Source of the DNA: DASVVT01 sp036386415
GTDB lineage: Bacteria > Acidobacteriota > Blastocatellia > Pyrinomonadales > Pyrinomonadaceae
Assembly: GCA_036386415.1 (NCBI GenBank)
Contig: DASVVT010000048.1
Span: forward strand, 34,832-98,831
Direction of reading: 5' to 3'
DNA: 64,000 nt
A model generated the notes under the pieces. The model saw only the letters and a program-made list of their open reading frames with translations. It was not told the origin of the DNA and ran no database searches. Positions 16,636 to 24,367 of this stretch are shown piece after piece; the first letter of the stretch is position 1, and every line of letters starts with the position of its first letter. The position numbers and the translations under genes are program-made.

Positions 16636-16812
16636 ATGTCGAAAAAAACTCCTGAACAAGCGCGCATCAATTCCAGCCGCCAGGCGAGTGAGGCTGAACG
16701 CATTAAAGCGATGAAGGAAGCCCTCAGAGTGGCTGCCGAGATTCGCCGTGAACTGGCAGGCCGAACTCATAGCGATAGCACAGACCTTGCCGCTGAGGAT
16801 CGCCAGCGATGA
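16636..16812 (+). CDS. Putative antitoxin partner of VapC
   Basis: A 58-residue, strongly charged helical protein (SRQASEAERIKAMKEALRVA region) whose stop overlaps the toxin start by ATGA. Position, size and coupling identify it as the antitoxin of the following PIN-domain toxin, although I do not recognise a classical AbrB or RHH fold. It is part of the inserted segment between the duplicated gene starts. Confidence 0.7.
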   Translation: MSKKTPEQARINSSRQASEAERIKAMKEALRVAAEIRRELAGRTHSDSTDLAAEDRQR

Positions 16813-17231
16813 GTCGTTATATCGTAGATGCCAGCATCGCGGTTAAGCTCTACGTCCCGGAAGTTCACTCACAGCAAGCCATTCAGTTTTTCTCGGATCA
16901 GCACGAACTAATAGCGCCAGACTTGATGCTGGCAGAATTCGGGAACATTATCTGGAAAAAGGTTCGATTGCTTGGAGAGCTGACATCGGATGAGGGGAAG
17001 AAGATCATGGCCGCCGCACAAACGCTGCCACTGGTTTACCATTCAACCGTTGATTTAATCAACGACGCTTTCAAGATCGCGCTGAACGCACAACGTACCG
17101 TTTATGATTCGCTGTATGTCGCTCTTGCTGCATCGCAAGGATGCCAGCTTATGACCGATGACAGGAAATTGCACTCAGCACTGCAACAAACCTCGCGGGC
17201 TGCTTTTCTGACACTAATAGAGAACTACTGA
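16809..17231 (+). CDS. vapC: VapC-family PIN-domain ribonuclease toxin
   Basis: A 140-residue PIN-domain protein. The acidic metal-binding residues are all present: D7 (YIVDASIAVKLY), E43 (LMLAEFGN), D100 (TVYDSLYVALA) and D117/D118 (LMTDDRKL). Toxins of this family cleave tRNA or rRNA in growing cells when the antitoxin is lost. It is translationally coupled (ATGA) to the small antitoxin gene. Only 27 nt separate its stop from the regenerated start of the molybdoenzyme gene at 17259, so this insertion also supplies the leader of that gene and may have put it under control of the toxin-antitoxin promoter. Confidence 0.9.
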   Translation: MSRYIVDASIAVKLYVPEVHSQQAIQFFSDQHELIAPDLMLAEFGNIIWKKVRLLGELTSDEGKKIMAAAQTLPLVYHSTVDLINDAFKIALNAQRTVYDSLYVALAASQGCQLMTDDRKLHSALQQTSRAAFLTLIENY

Positions 17232-17258
17232 GACGCAGCAAATAGGATCGAATCAGAA

Positions 17259-17380
17259 ATGAAGCTGAACGAGCTGAACCAAAGAGTGAGCGCCGCACGC
17301 AAGGAAACGGAGGCGCGCGGCGAGACCTTCTATCCCGGCCCGAGCCGCATACACCTGGCGGCTTTCCCCCCGAAAGAGCG
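17259..17380 (+). repeat. Right copy of the 122-bp direct repeat
   Basis: Matches 16447-16568 at 118 of 122 positions, starting exactly at the ATG. The sequences upstream of the two ATGs are unrelated. The repeat flanks the toxin-antitoxin module and is far longer than a transposase target-site duplication. Confidence 0.9.
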
Positions 17381-20180
17381 CTGGGATGATTGGGTCGAGC
17401 TGGACTCTCGTGCGTGGCCGAGGCGCGTTGAGCGACGGTACATGCTCGTGCCGACGACCTGCTTCAATTGCGAGTCGGCGTGCGGCCTGCTGGCCTACGT
17501 CGATAAGGAGAGCTTGCAGGTACAAAAATTCGAGGGCAACCCGGAGCATCCAGGCTCGCGCGGGCGCAACTGCGCCAAAGGGCCTGCGACCTTGAACCAG
17601 ATCACAGACCCAGACCGCATCCTCTATCCCTTGAAGCGCGCGGGCAAGCGCGGCGAGGGCAAGTGGGTGCGCGTCTCCTGGGATGAAGCCTTGAACGACA
17701 TCGCGGCTCGTATTCGCAAGGCGATCATGGAGGGGCGGCGCAACGAGGTCATGTACCACGTGGGGCGTCCGGGCGAAGATGGATTCACGGAGCGTATACT
17801 GGCGGCATGGGGCGTGGACGGCCACAACTCGCACACGAACGTGTGCTCGTCGAGCAGTCGCGCCGGTTATCAATTCTGGATGGGGCTGGATCGTCCGAGT
17901 CCGGATCATTCAAACGCACGCGTTATCTTTCTCATCAGCTCACACCTGGAAGCAGGCCACTACTTCAATCCGCACGCGCAGCGCGTGATTGAGGCCAAGG
18001 CGGAAGGCGCACGCCTGATCGTCTTCGACACCAGGCTCTCCAACACGGCGACGCATGCGGATCACTGGGTCTCGCCCTTCCCCGGCTCGGAACCGGCCAT
18101 CGTCCTCTCCATAGCGAATTATCTGATCCAGAATAATCTCTACAACCGCGAGTTCGTGCGGCGCTGGTGGAACTGGGAAGAGTACTTGGCGGTCGAGCGC
18201 CCCGAAATTGAGACCACGTTCGAGAGCTTCGAGCTTGTGCTGAAAGAGTTGTACAGCAGCTACACCTTTGAGTTTGCGGCGCGCGAATCCGGCGTGGACG
18301 CGCGCGTGATCGAAGAGATCGCGCATCTCATTTCCACAGCCGGGACGCGGCTCAGCAGCCACAACTGGCGCAGCGCCTCCGCCGGAAACAGCGGCGGCTG
18401 GCAGGTGACGCGCACCCTTTTCATGTTGAACGCTTTGCTGGGAGCGGTTGCCACGGAGGGCGGCGTCTTTCCGAACGCCTGGAACAAGTTTGTCCCCCGA
18501 CCGATCTACACGCCGCCGCACCCGCCCGTCTGGAACGAGCTGACGTGGCCGAAAGAGTACCCGCTGGCGATGAACGAGCTATCGTTTCTGCTGCCGCACT
18601 TCCTGAAAGAAGGGCGTGGGAAGCTCGATGTCTACTTCACACGCGTCTACAACCCTGTCTGGACCAACCCCGACGGTTTCTCCTGGGTCGAAGCCCTCTC
18701 GGACGAGAGCCTGATCGGCTGCTACGTGGCGCTGACTCCGACGTGGAACGAGACCGCTTACTTCGCAGACTACATCCTGCCGATGGGTCACGGCTCGGAG
18801 CGTCACGATCTTCACTCTTACGAGACGCACGACGCGCAGTGGATAGGCTTTCGCCAGCCCGTGTTGCGCGCGGCGCGCGAGCGTGCCGGGGGTGAACGGG
18901 TCACGGACACGCGCGAGGTCAATCCGGGCGAGGTCTGGGAGGAGAACGAGTTCTGGCTTGAGCTATCCTGGCGCATCGACCCCGAAGGCGCGCTTGGCAT
19001 ACGCCAGTTCGTCGAGTCGAAAGAGAGGCCGAACGAGCGCCTCGGCGTGGACGAGTATTACGGCTACATCTTCGAGAACTCCGTTCCGGGCTTGCCGGAG
19101 CGAGCCGCAAGCGAAGGCTTGACGCCGCTTGAGTTCATGCGGCGCTACGGGGCGTTCGAGGTGCGTAAGAAGGTGGGGGCTGTTTACGAGGAAGTAGTCC
19201 CGCCTGAAGAGTTCGATGATGTTCGCGAGGACAGGTTCGGCAGAGTCTACACGCGCGCGCCGAAGCCTCCATCAACCAATATCGTTCCCATCGGCAGCCC
19301 TGACCCGGACGCGGAGGGGCGGCGTCTGGTCGGCGTGCGCGTCGATGGAGAAACCTTGCGCGGCTTTCCGACGCCGAGCGGTCGGCTGGAGTTTTATTCG
19401 CGCACCCTCTCGGATTGGGGCTGGGCCGAGCATGCCATTCCGACTTACATCAAGAGCCACATCCACCCGGAGCGCCTGGCGGAAGATCAAACTGTCTTGA
19501 TCTCGACCTTCAGGCTTCCCATACAGATACACACGCGCAGCGCCAACGCCAAATGGCTGGACGAAATCGCGCACACCAACCCGCTGTGGATTCACCCCAA
19601 TCATGCTGCGCGTCTTGGCCTACGCACAGGCGACCTCGTGCGCGTCGAAACAGAGATCGGCTACTTCGTCGTGCGCGCCTGGCTGACAGAGGGCATCCGC
19701 CCGGACGTCGTGGCATGCAGCCATCACATGGGGCGCTGGAAGCTCAAGGCCGAAGGACAGCGCCAGTTAATGGCGACGGTCTCGCTGGATCATCAGGGAG
19801 ACCGTTGGGGCTTGAAACGAGAGAAGGGTGTTACGCCCTACAGGTCTAGCGATGCGGACACGCTGCGCATCTGGTGGACGGACGTGGGCGTGCACCAGAA
19901 CCTGACCTTTCCAGTCCATCCCGACCCAGTCTCCGGCATGCACTGCTGGCATCAGGCCGTGCGCGTACGCCGTGCCGAAGCCGTAGATCAGTACGGTGAC
20001 ATCTCTGTCGATACAGAGAAGTCGCACGAGGTCTACGCGCGCTGGCTGGCCGAGACACGTCCGGCTGACCGTCATTCACCGGATGGCACGCGCCGCCCCT
20101 ACTGGCTCATGCGCCCGCTCAAACCGGCGAGGGAAGTTTATCGCTTGCCGGAAGAGGAAGAGTTAGTAGATTTGGAATAA
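17259..20180 (+). CDS. Molybdopterin (Mo-bisPGD) oxidoreductase catalytic subunit
   Basis: A 973-residue member of the DMSO-reductase superfamily. The N-terminal [4Fe-4S] site is C68-x2-C71-x3-C75-x29-C105. The probable molybdenum ligand is C196 in TNVCSSSSRAGY, so it belongs to the Cys-ligand group rather than the Sec or Ser groups. The C-terminal molybdopterin dinucleotide-binding domain (about 770-900) is complete. There is no Tat signal; a non-exported enzyme is expected, consistent with the leaderless ferredoxin-NrfD partner at 14077. Substrate cannot be assigned: it is not a clear formate dehydrogenase, NapA or arsenate reductase. The dedicated chaperone gene follows at 20315. The current start region is a duplicated segment created by the toxin-antitoxin insertion. 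Confidence 0.88.
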   Translation: MKLNELNQRVSAARKETEARGETFYPGPSRIHLAAFPPKERWDDWVELDSRAWPRRVERRYMLVPTTCFNCESACGLLAYVDKESLQVQKFEGNPEHPGSRGRNCAKGPATLNQITDPDRILYPLKRAGKRGEGKWVRVSWDEALNDIAARIRKAIMEGRRNEVMYHVGRPGEDGFTERILAAWGVDGHNSHTNVCSSSSRAGYQFWMGLDRPSPDHSNARVIFLISSHLEAGHYFNPHAQRVIEAKAEGARLIVFDTRLSNTATHADHWVSPFPGSEPAIVLSIANYLIQNNLYNREFVRRWWNWEEYLAVERPEIETTFESFELVLKELYSSYTFEFAARESGVDARVIEEIAHLISTAGTRLSSHNWRSASAGNSGGWQVTRTLFMLNALLGAVATEGGVFPNAWNKFVPRPIYTPPHPPVWNELTWPKEYPLAMNELSFLLPHFLKEGRGKLDVYFTRVYNPVWTNPDGFSWVEALSDESLIGCYVALTPTWNETAYFADYILPMGHGSERHDLHSYETHDAQWIGFRQPVLRAARERAGGERVTDTREVNPGEVWEENEFWLELSWRIDPEGALGIRQFVESKERPNERLGVDEYYGYIFENSVPGLPERAASEGLTPLEFMRRYGAFEVRKKVGAVYEEVVPPEEFDDVREDRFGRVYTRAPKPPSTNIVPIGSPDPDAEGRRLVGVRVDGETLRGFPTPSGRLEFYSRTLSDWGWAEHAIPTYIKSHIHPERLAEDQTVLISTFRLPIQIHTRSANAKWLDEIAHTNPLWIHPNHAARLGLRTGDLVRVETEIGYFVVRAWLTEGIRPDVVACSHHMGRWKLKAEGQRQLMATVSLDHQGDRWGLKREKGVTPYRSSDADTLRIWWTDVGVHQNLTFPVHPDPVSGMHCWHQAVRVRRAEAVDQYGDISVDTEKSHEVYARWLAETRPADRHSPDGTRRPYWLMRPLKPAREVYRLPEEEELVDLE

Positions 20181-20190
20181 GGAAGTTGAG

Positions 20191-20295
20191 CCACAGAGAC
20201 ATCACAGACACAGAGAAGCAATTAAGAGATAGGCAATGATAAAACCTGTACATACATTTCATCTTGATACGGTTTTCTCTGTGTCTGCGGTGGTG
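20191..20295. repeat. Inverted repeat, family D copy 1 (8-9 bp units)
   Basis: CCACAGAGACATCACAGACA-type left arm (20191-20215) and CTCTGTGTCTGCGGTGGTG right arm (20277-20295), spacer about 60 nt. It separates the catalytic gene from its chaperone gene. Other copies: 23335 and 35133. Confidence 0.8.
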
Positions 20296-20314
20296 ATCCC
20301 CTGATTTTGTACTG

Positions 20315-21205
20315 ATGGAACTATTCCGCGCACTCGCTGTACTGGCCGAGCCGCCTGTGGCCGAAGCGGCGCATGTGGCCGACGCTTTAGAGCTTGGGCA
20401 GTTGCCGGATGTAGCCGAGTACACGGAAGTTTTCGTCTTTCAACTCTACCCTTATGCCTCCGTCTACCTTGGAACGGAAGGGATGCTCGGCGGTGAGGCG
20501 CGCGACCGCATAGGCGGTTTCTGGCGCGTGCTGGGCGAGACGCCTCCGGTCGAACCGGATCACCTGGCCGTGATGCTCGCATTCTACGCGCGCCTCTGCG
20601 AGATGCAGGAGGATGAAAGCGATGAGGTGCGACGCGCAGGCTGGAACGGCGCGCGTAAGGCTTTTCTATGGGAGCACCTGCTGAGCTGGCTGCCCTTCTA
20701 TCTGAGCAAGCTGGAGACCATCACGGCTTCCCCTTTTTATCGTAGGTGGGCTGAGACACTGTCCCTGGCGCTTCTGGAAGAGGCGAGAGTTGTTGGCGTG
20801 CAGGAGCAGCTTTCTCTTCACTTACGCGATGCGCCCGGGCTGATTGATCCACGGCGCGGCGAGGTCGGAGGGTTCTTGCAGTCGCTGCTCGCGCCCGTGC
20901 GCAGCGGGATGATTCTGGCGCGCTCTGATTTGAGCCGCGCGGCACGCTCGATGGGACTTGGATTAAGACTAGGCGAGCGCAGGTTTATCCTTGAGGCGCT
21001 CTTCGCCCAGGATGCTGCGGGCGTCCTCGGCTGGCTCGCGGAGGAAGCTTCCCATTGGGGTGAACGCTGCCGCTGCTATCGCGAGGAGTTGGGAGCAGTG
21101 GCGTCGGTCTGGGAGGAAAAGGCGCTGACGAGCGCGAAACTTTTAAGAGAGCTTGAGTTGACGGCAAAGGAAGTTGCAGAGAGCATCATCGGCGGAAGTT
21201 CATAG
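20315..21205 (+). CDS. TorD/DmsD-type molybdoenzyme chaperone
   Basis: A 296-residue, all-helical cytoplasmic protein. The central signature YPYASVYLGTEGMLGGEARD and the helix FLWEHLLSWLPFYL match the TorD/NarJ redox-enzyme maturation family, which holds the apo-catalytic subunit until the molybdenum cofactor is inserted. Family members are usually 200-240 residues; the C-terminal 80 residues here are an additional helical part. It directly follows the catalytic subunit gene, separated by a family D repeat. The ATG at 20315 has no strong ribosome site. Confidence 0.82.
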   Translation: MELFRALAVLAEPPVAEAAHVADALELGQLPDVAEYTEVFVFQLYPYASVYLGTEGMLGGEARDRIGGFWRVLGETPPVEPDHLAVMLAFYARLCEMQEDESDEVRRAGWNGARKAFLWEHLLSWLPFYLSKLETITASPFYRRWAETLSLALLEEARVVGVQEQLSLHLRDAPGLIDPRRGEVGGFLQSLLAPVRSGMILARSDLSRAARSMGLGLRLGERRFILEALFAQDAAGVLGWLAEEASHWGERCRCYREELGAVASVWEEKALTSAKLLRELELTAKEVAESIIGGSS

Positions 21206-21309
21206 CGCGTTAAGAATCCACAGCTCCGTTGGAAGCGAAATGTTTACTGCCTTCTGCTTTCTGGTTTTCCCATCTGAGGTTTCATCATGTGCTAATCATG
21301 CCCGAAAGC

Positions 21310-21338
21310 TTCACGAATTATTAAAGATGTGCTATACA
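21310..21338 (+). promoter_or_regulatory. Promoter of the sulfate-type ABC transporter genes
   Basis: TTCACG (21310-21315) and TATACA (21333-21338) are 17 bp apart, about 70 bp upstream of the first ATG of the substrate-binding protein gene. Confidence 0.6.
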
Positions 21339-21416
21339 GACGCCTTACCTTAGCAACTTAAAGTAATCCGAAGAGAGGTGAAGGCCAGACGGGGCGAGGG
21401 AGGCTCAGTATTCCTT

Positions 21417-22466
21417 ATGTGGATAGGTGCACCTCAAAATAGATGGCGAGGGGCGATTGTCATGCCGCTATTGCTTGCTTATCTGCTGGCGAGCGTCAGT
21501 TGCCTGCCCAAAGCTCCACAGACCAGCTCGAACGGGCGCACGATCACGGTCTACGGCTTCTCGGTCATGAAAGAGGCGCTGGAAAAGGCTATCTTTCCGG
21601 CCTTCGCTGCCAAGTGGAAGCAGGAGCACGGCGAGGACGTGCATTTCACTTCATCCTTCGCCGGATCGGAGACCATCACGAACCAGATTCTTCAGGGCGT
21701 CGGCGCGGACATCGCCATCCTCTCCATAGAGCGCGACGTGGATCGCCTCCAACAGGGCGGCGCGGTCACCTCCGACTGGCACAACCTGCCGAATCGCGGC
21801 ATCGTCAACAAGACGCCCTTCATCATTCTCGTACGCAAAGGGAATCCCAAAGGCATACGTGACTTTGCAGACCTGGCGAAGCCGGGCGTCAAGCTCATCC
21901 ATCCAGACCCCGTCAGCTCCGGCGGCGCGCAGTGGTCTGTGCTCGCCATCTACGGCTCGGAGCTGAAGAAGTCTGAGGAGCAGTCGGGCGGGCGCGACGA
22001 GGCGCGCGCCCTGCAAACACTCAAAGCCGTCTGGCGCAACGTCATCTCCACTCCGGGGTCTGCGCGCGAGGCGCGCACGCAGTTCGAGACGGGCTATGCC
22101 GATGCGCTCATCACGTATGAGTTGGAAGGGCTGTTGATGAAGCAGGCGGGCGCTGCCATAGACGTGGTCGTTCCTGAAGCGACCATCTTCAGCGAGCACC
22201 CGGCAGTCGTCATAGACCGCAATGTGACGACAGCGGAGCGCCCGCTGATAGATGCCTTCATAGCATATCTGTGGAGCGATGAAGCGCAACGCGCCTTCGT
22301 GCAATACCATTTCCGCGCCGCCAGCAATGAGGCGCTCAATAGCTCTAACAAAGAGTTCGCGAACATCAAGATGCCGTTCACAGTCGACTACCTTGGCGGC
22401 TGGAGCAAGGCTTATCCAAACATCATCGAACGCATCTGGCGCGATCAAGTCCAGAAAAAACAGTAA
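21417..22466 (+). CDS. Sulfate/thiosulfate-type ABC substrate-binding protein
   Basis: An exported binding protein of the Sbp/CysP group (about 349 residues from the ATG at 21417; an ATG at 21462 with a better ribosome site is also possible). A signal segment MPLLLAYLLASVSC ends in a possible lipobox cysteine. Family motifs include YGFSVMKEALEKAIFPAF, SFAGSETITNQIL, GADIAILSIERD, HPDPVSSGGAQWSVLAIYGS and the C-terminal FTVDYLGGW. It should capture sulfate or a similar oxyanion outside the membrane and hand it to the permease/ATPase at 23500 and 24368. A plausible promoter lies at 21310. Confidence 0.87.
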   Translation: MWIGAPQNRWRGAIVMPLLLAYLLASVSCLPKAPQTSSNGRTITVYGFSVMKEALEKAIFPAFAAKWKQEHGEDVHFTSSFAGSETITNQILQGVGADIAILSIERDVDRLQQGGAVTSDWHNLPNRGIVNKTPFIILVRKGNPKGIRDFADLAKPGVKLIHPDPVSSGGAQWSVLAIYGSELKKSEEQSGGRDEARALQTLKAVWRNVISTPGSAREARTQFETGYADALITYELEGLLMKQAGAAIDVVVPEATIFSEHPAVVIDRNVTTAERPLIDAFIAYLWSDEAQRAFVQYHFRAASNEALNSSNKEFANIKMPFTVDYLGGWSKAYPNIIERIWRDQVQKKQ

Positions 22467-22561
22467 CGCTTGAGATCGGGACTGACAGTCAGCACGGAGT
22501 ATACGCTTCTGATTACGCCGTGCGCTCAACTTCATCCGCAGAGGAGAGGAAGAAGGTGTTG

Positions 22562-23299
22562 ATGAGACGAAGCATTCACATACGTTTGAGCGTAGGCTGT
22601 GCGCTGCTACTACTGCTCGGAGCAGCCATTAACTTCAGGAGTTCGACGAACGTCTCTGCGCGCGCGCTGGCTAAGAATCCGTTGACGACGGGCGGCGACG
22701 ATCTTTCGGGCAACTACAAGATCACGGCTGCCAGAAACCCTGACGGCAGCAGCTATCAGGGCGCTGTGCGTATCTCGCGGATGGGTGAGGCGTACCGCAT
22801 CGTGTGGACGATGACGGCGGGCTCCGGCTACGAAGGCGTAGGCATCCAGATGGGCGACGTGCTGGCGGTCGGCTGGGGCATCGGCGGGGGCAAGAATGGG
22901 GTCGTGGCCTACAGCATTAACGGGGGCACGCTCACGGGCAGATGGACATTGTCTGATATGAAGGGCGCGGTTGGGACGGAAGAACTGGCAGGTTCGCCCG
23001 AGCTGAGAGGCGATTACAGGATCGTCAGGTCTACGACGCCGGGCGCGAGCAAAGGTTATGCGGGAACGGTCAATATCACCCCGAACGGCGATACCTACAC
23101 GGTCGCCTGGAGACTGGCTTCGGGCGAGAGCTACAACGGTGTCGGCGTCCGTCAAGGAGACTTGCTCGTCGTTGGCTGGGGCATCAGACAGGATTCGGTC
23201 GGCGTGGTGAGCTACCGCGTCGAGGGCGCGACGCTTCAGGGCGTGTGGGCTATTCCGGGCGGAGACCGTCTGGGCGCAGAGACCCTGACTAGACGCTAA
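22562..23299 (+). CDS. Secreted protein with two tandem beta-domain repeats
   Basis: A 245-residue exported protein (signal segment about 8-24; ATG at 22562 with GGAAGAAGG upstream). The mature part is an internal duplication of about 85-90 residues: GNYKITAARNP...GVGIQMGDVLAVGWGI and GDYRIVRSTTP...GVGVRQGDLLVVGWGI. Each half is rich in Gly and beta strands. I do not recognise a named family. It lies between the substrate-binding protein and permease genes of a sulfate-type transporter, an unusual place for an extra secreted protein. Confidence 0.72.
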   Translation: MRRSIHIRLSVGCALLLLLGAAINFRSSTNVSARALAKNPLTTGGDDLSGNYKITAARNPDGSSYQGAVRISRMGEAYRIVWTMTAGSGYEGVGIQMGDVLAVGWGIGGGKNGVVAYSINGGTLTGRWTLSDMKGAVGTEELAGSPELRGDYRIVRSTTPGASKGYAGTVNITPNGDTYTVAWRLASGESYNGVGVRQGDLLVVGWGIRQDSVGVVSYRVEGATLQGVWAIPGGDRLGAETLTRR

Positions 23300-23334
23300 G
23301 AGGAAAGCGAGTAGTGACCTAGTATTAGCTCAAC

Positions 23335-23430
23335 TCTCTGTGCCCCCTCCGTGTTCTCTGTGTCTCTGTGGTGAGTCTTGTTTAAAATAATTCACCACAG
23401 AGACACAGAGGACGCAGAGGATGCACAGAG
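23335..23430. repeat. Inverted repeat, family D copy 2, arms in reversed order
   Basis: Here the CTCTGTGTCTCTGTGGTG arm comes first (23335-23374) and the CACCACAGAGACACAGAG arm second (23391-23430). The copies at 20191 and 35133 have the opposite order. Only about 16 nt of AT-rich loop separate the arms, so this is the tightest hairpin of the family. Confidence 0.85.
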
Positions 23431-23499
23431 CACTAATAAAGCGAGGATGGGGAGGGACAGGTATTTGACCTGCTCCTTCATCCTCGGGATTGCCTAGAG

Positions 23500-24333
23500 A
23501 TGAGTGCGACCGCCCCATCCATGCGCCATGTGCGCGGCTTCGATGCCGTGCGGCCTCTGAGCATCGTCACGATGCTCGCGATCATGCTGCCGCTCGTGCT
23601 GCTGCCGCTGGCCTCGATCTTCATCTTCGGGACGAGCAAGGGGCTGGGCAGCTTCTGGGCGGCGCTGACTGCGCCGGAAGCCATCTTCGCGCTGGAGCTT
23701 TCGATAGTGACGAGCTTCTGGGCGACCATTTTCAACGTCCTGTTCGGCCTCTTTGCGGCCTACGTCCTTTCGCGCTATACCTTCTGGGGGCGCACCGCGA
23801 TCATCGTCGTCATCTCTCTGCCGACGGCGATCCCGACGGCTGTCGCGGGCTTTGCGCTGCTGCTGCTGTGGGGCAAATACGGGCTGCTCGGAAAATTTTT
23901 GCCGCCCGATGTCCAGATCATGTTCACACCCTATGCGATCATTATCGCCAACATCTTCGTTACCTTCCCGCTCGCCTTCGGCGTGATGATGTCCGTGTTC
24001 GAGACGATGGACAAGTCGCTCGAAGAGGCTTCGGCCACCATCGGCGCGACGCGCTGGCAAACATTCTGGCACGTCACACTCCCCGGCCTTCGCGGGGCAG
24101 TCGTGACGGGGGCGCTGCTGACGTTTGCGCGGGCGGTCGGCGAGTTCGGCTCGACCATTCTCGTTTCGGGCAACCTGGCGCTGAGGACACAGACCGCGCC
24201 GCTCTACATCTTCGCCAAGTTCAACGAGGGGCAGGTCGAGGCTGCCAACGCCGTCGCTATCGTTCTGGCCCTTCTTTCCTTTATCATCTTCAGCATTCTC
24301 TTTTTCGCGCGCGACTGGCTGGACGCCGAATGA
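23500..24333 (+). CDS. cysT: Sulfate-type ABC transporter permease (CysT/CysU-like)
   Basis: A 277-residue inner-membrane permease with six predicted helices and the EAA coupling motif EEASATIGATRWQTFWHVTLP (about residues 168-188) that contacts the ATPase. The CysT/CysW group is indicated by FGVMMSVFETMDKSLEEA and the GEFGSTILVSGN segment. Classical sulfate transporters use a CysT-CysW heterodimer; only one permease gene is present here, so a homodimer is expected, as in molybdate- or tungstate-type systems. The ATPase follows 35 bp downstream. Confidence 0.88.
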   Translation: MSATAPSMRHVRGFDAVRPLSIVTMLAIMLPLVLLPLASIFIFGTSKGLGSFWAALTAPEAIFALELSIVTSFWATIFNVLFGLFAAYVLSRYTFWGRTAIIVVISLPTAIPTAVAGFALLLLWGKYGLLGKFLPPDVQIMFTPYAIIIANIFVTFPLAFGVMMSVFETMDKSLEEASATIGATRWQTFWHVTLPGLRGAVVTGALLTFARAVGEFGSTILVSGNLALRTQTAPLYIFAKFNEGQVEAANAVAIVLALLSFIIFSILFFARDWLDAE

Positions 24334-24367
24334 GGGGCCAAGAGGGGAGAGCCGTCAAAAGGGAAGT

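Noticed and set aside
17253..17909. Minus-strand frame sharing a stretch with the frame at 16285-16770
   Set aside because: The similarity is just the reverse strand of the 122-bp direct repeat; both are antisense shadows.
17259..20180. Selenocysteine in the molybdoenzyme
   Set aside because: The Mo-ligand position is an ordinary Cys codon (C196) and there is no in-frame UGA.
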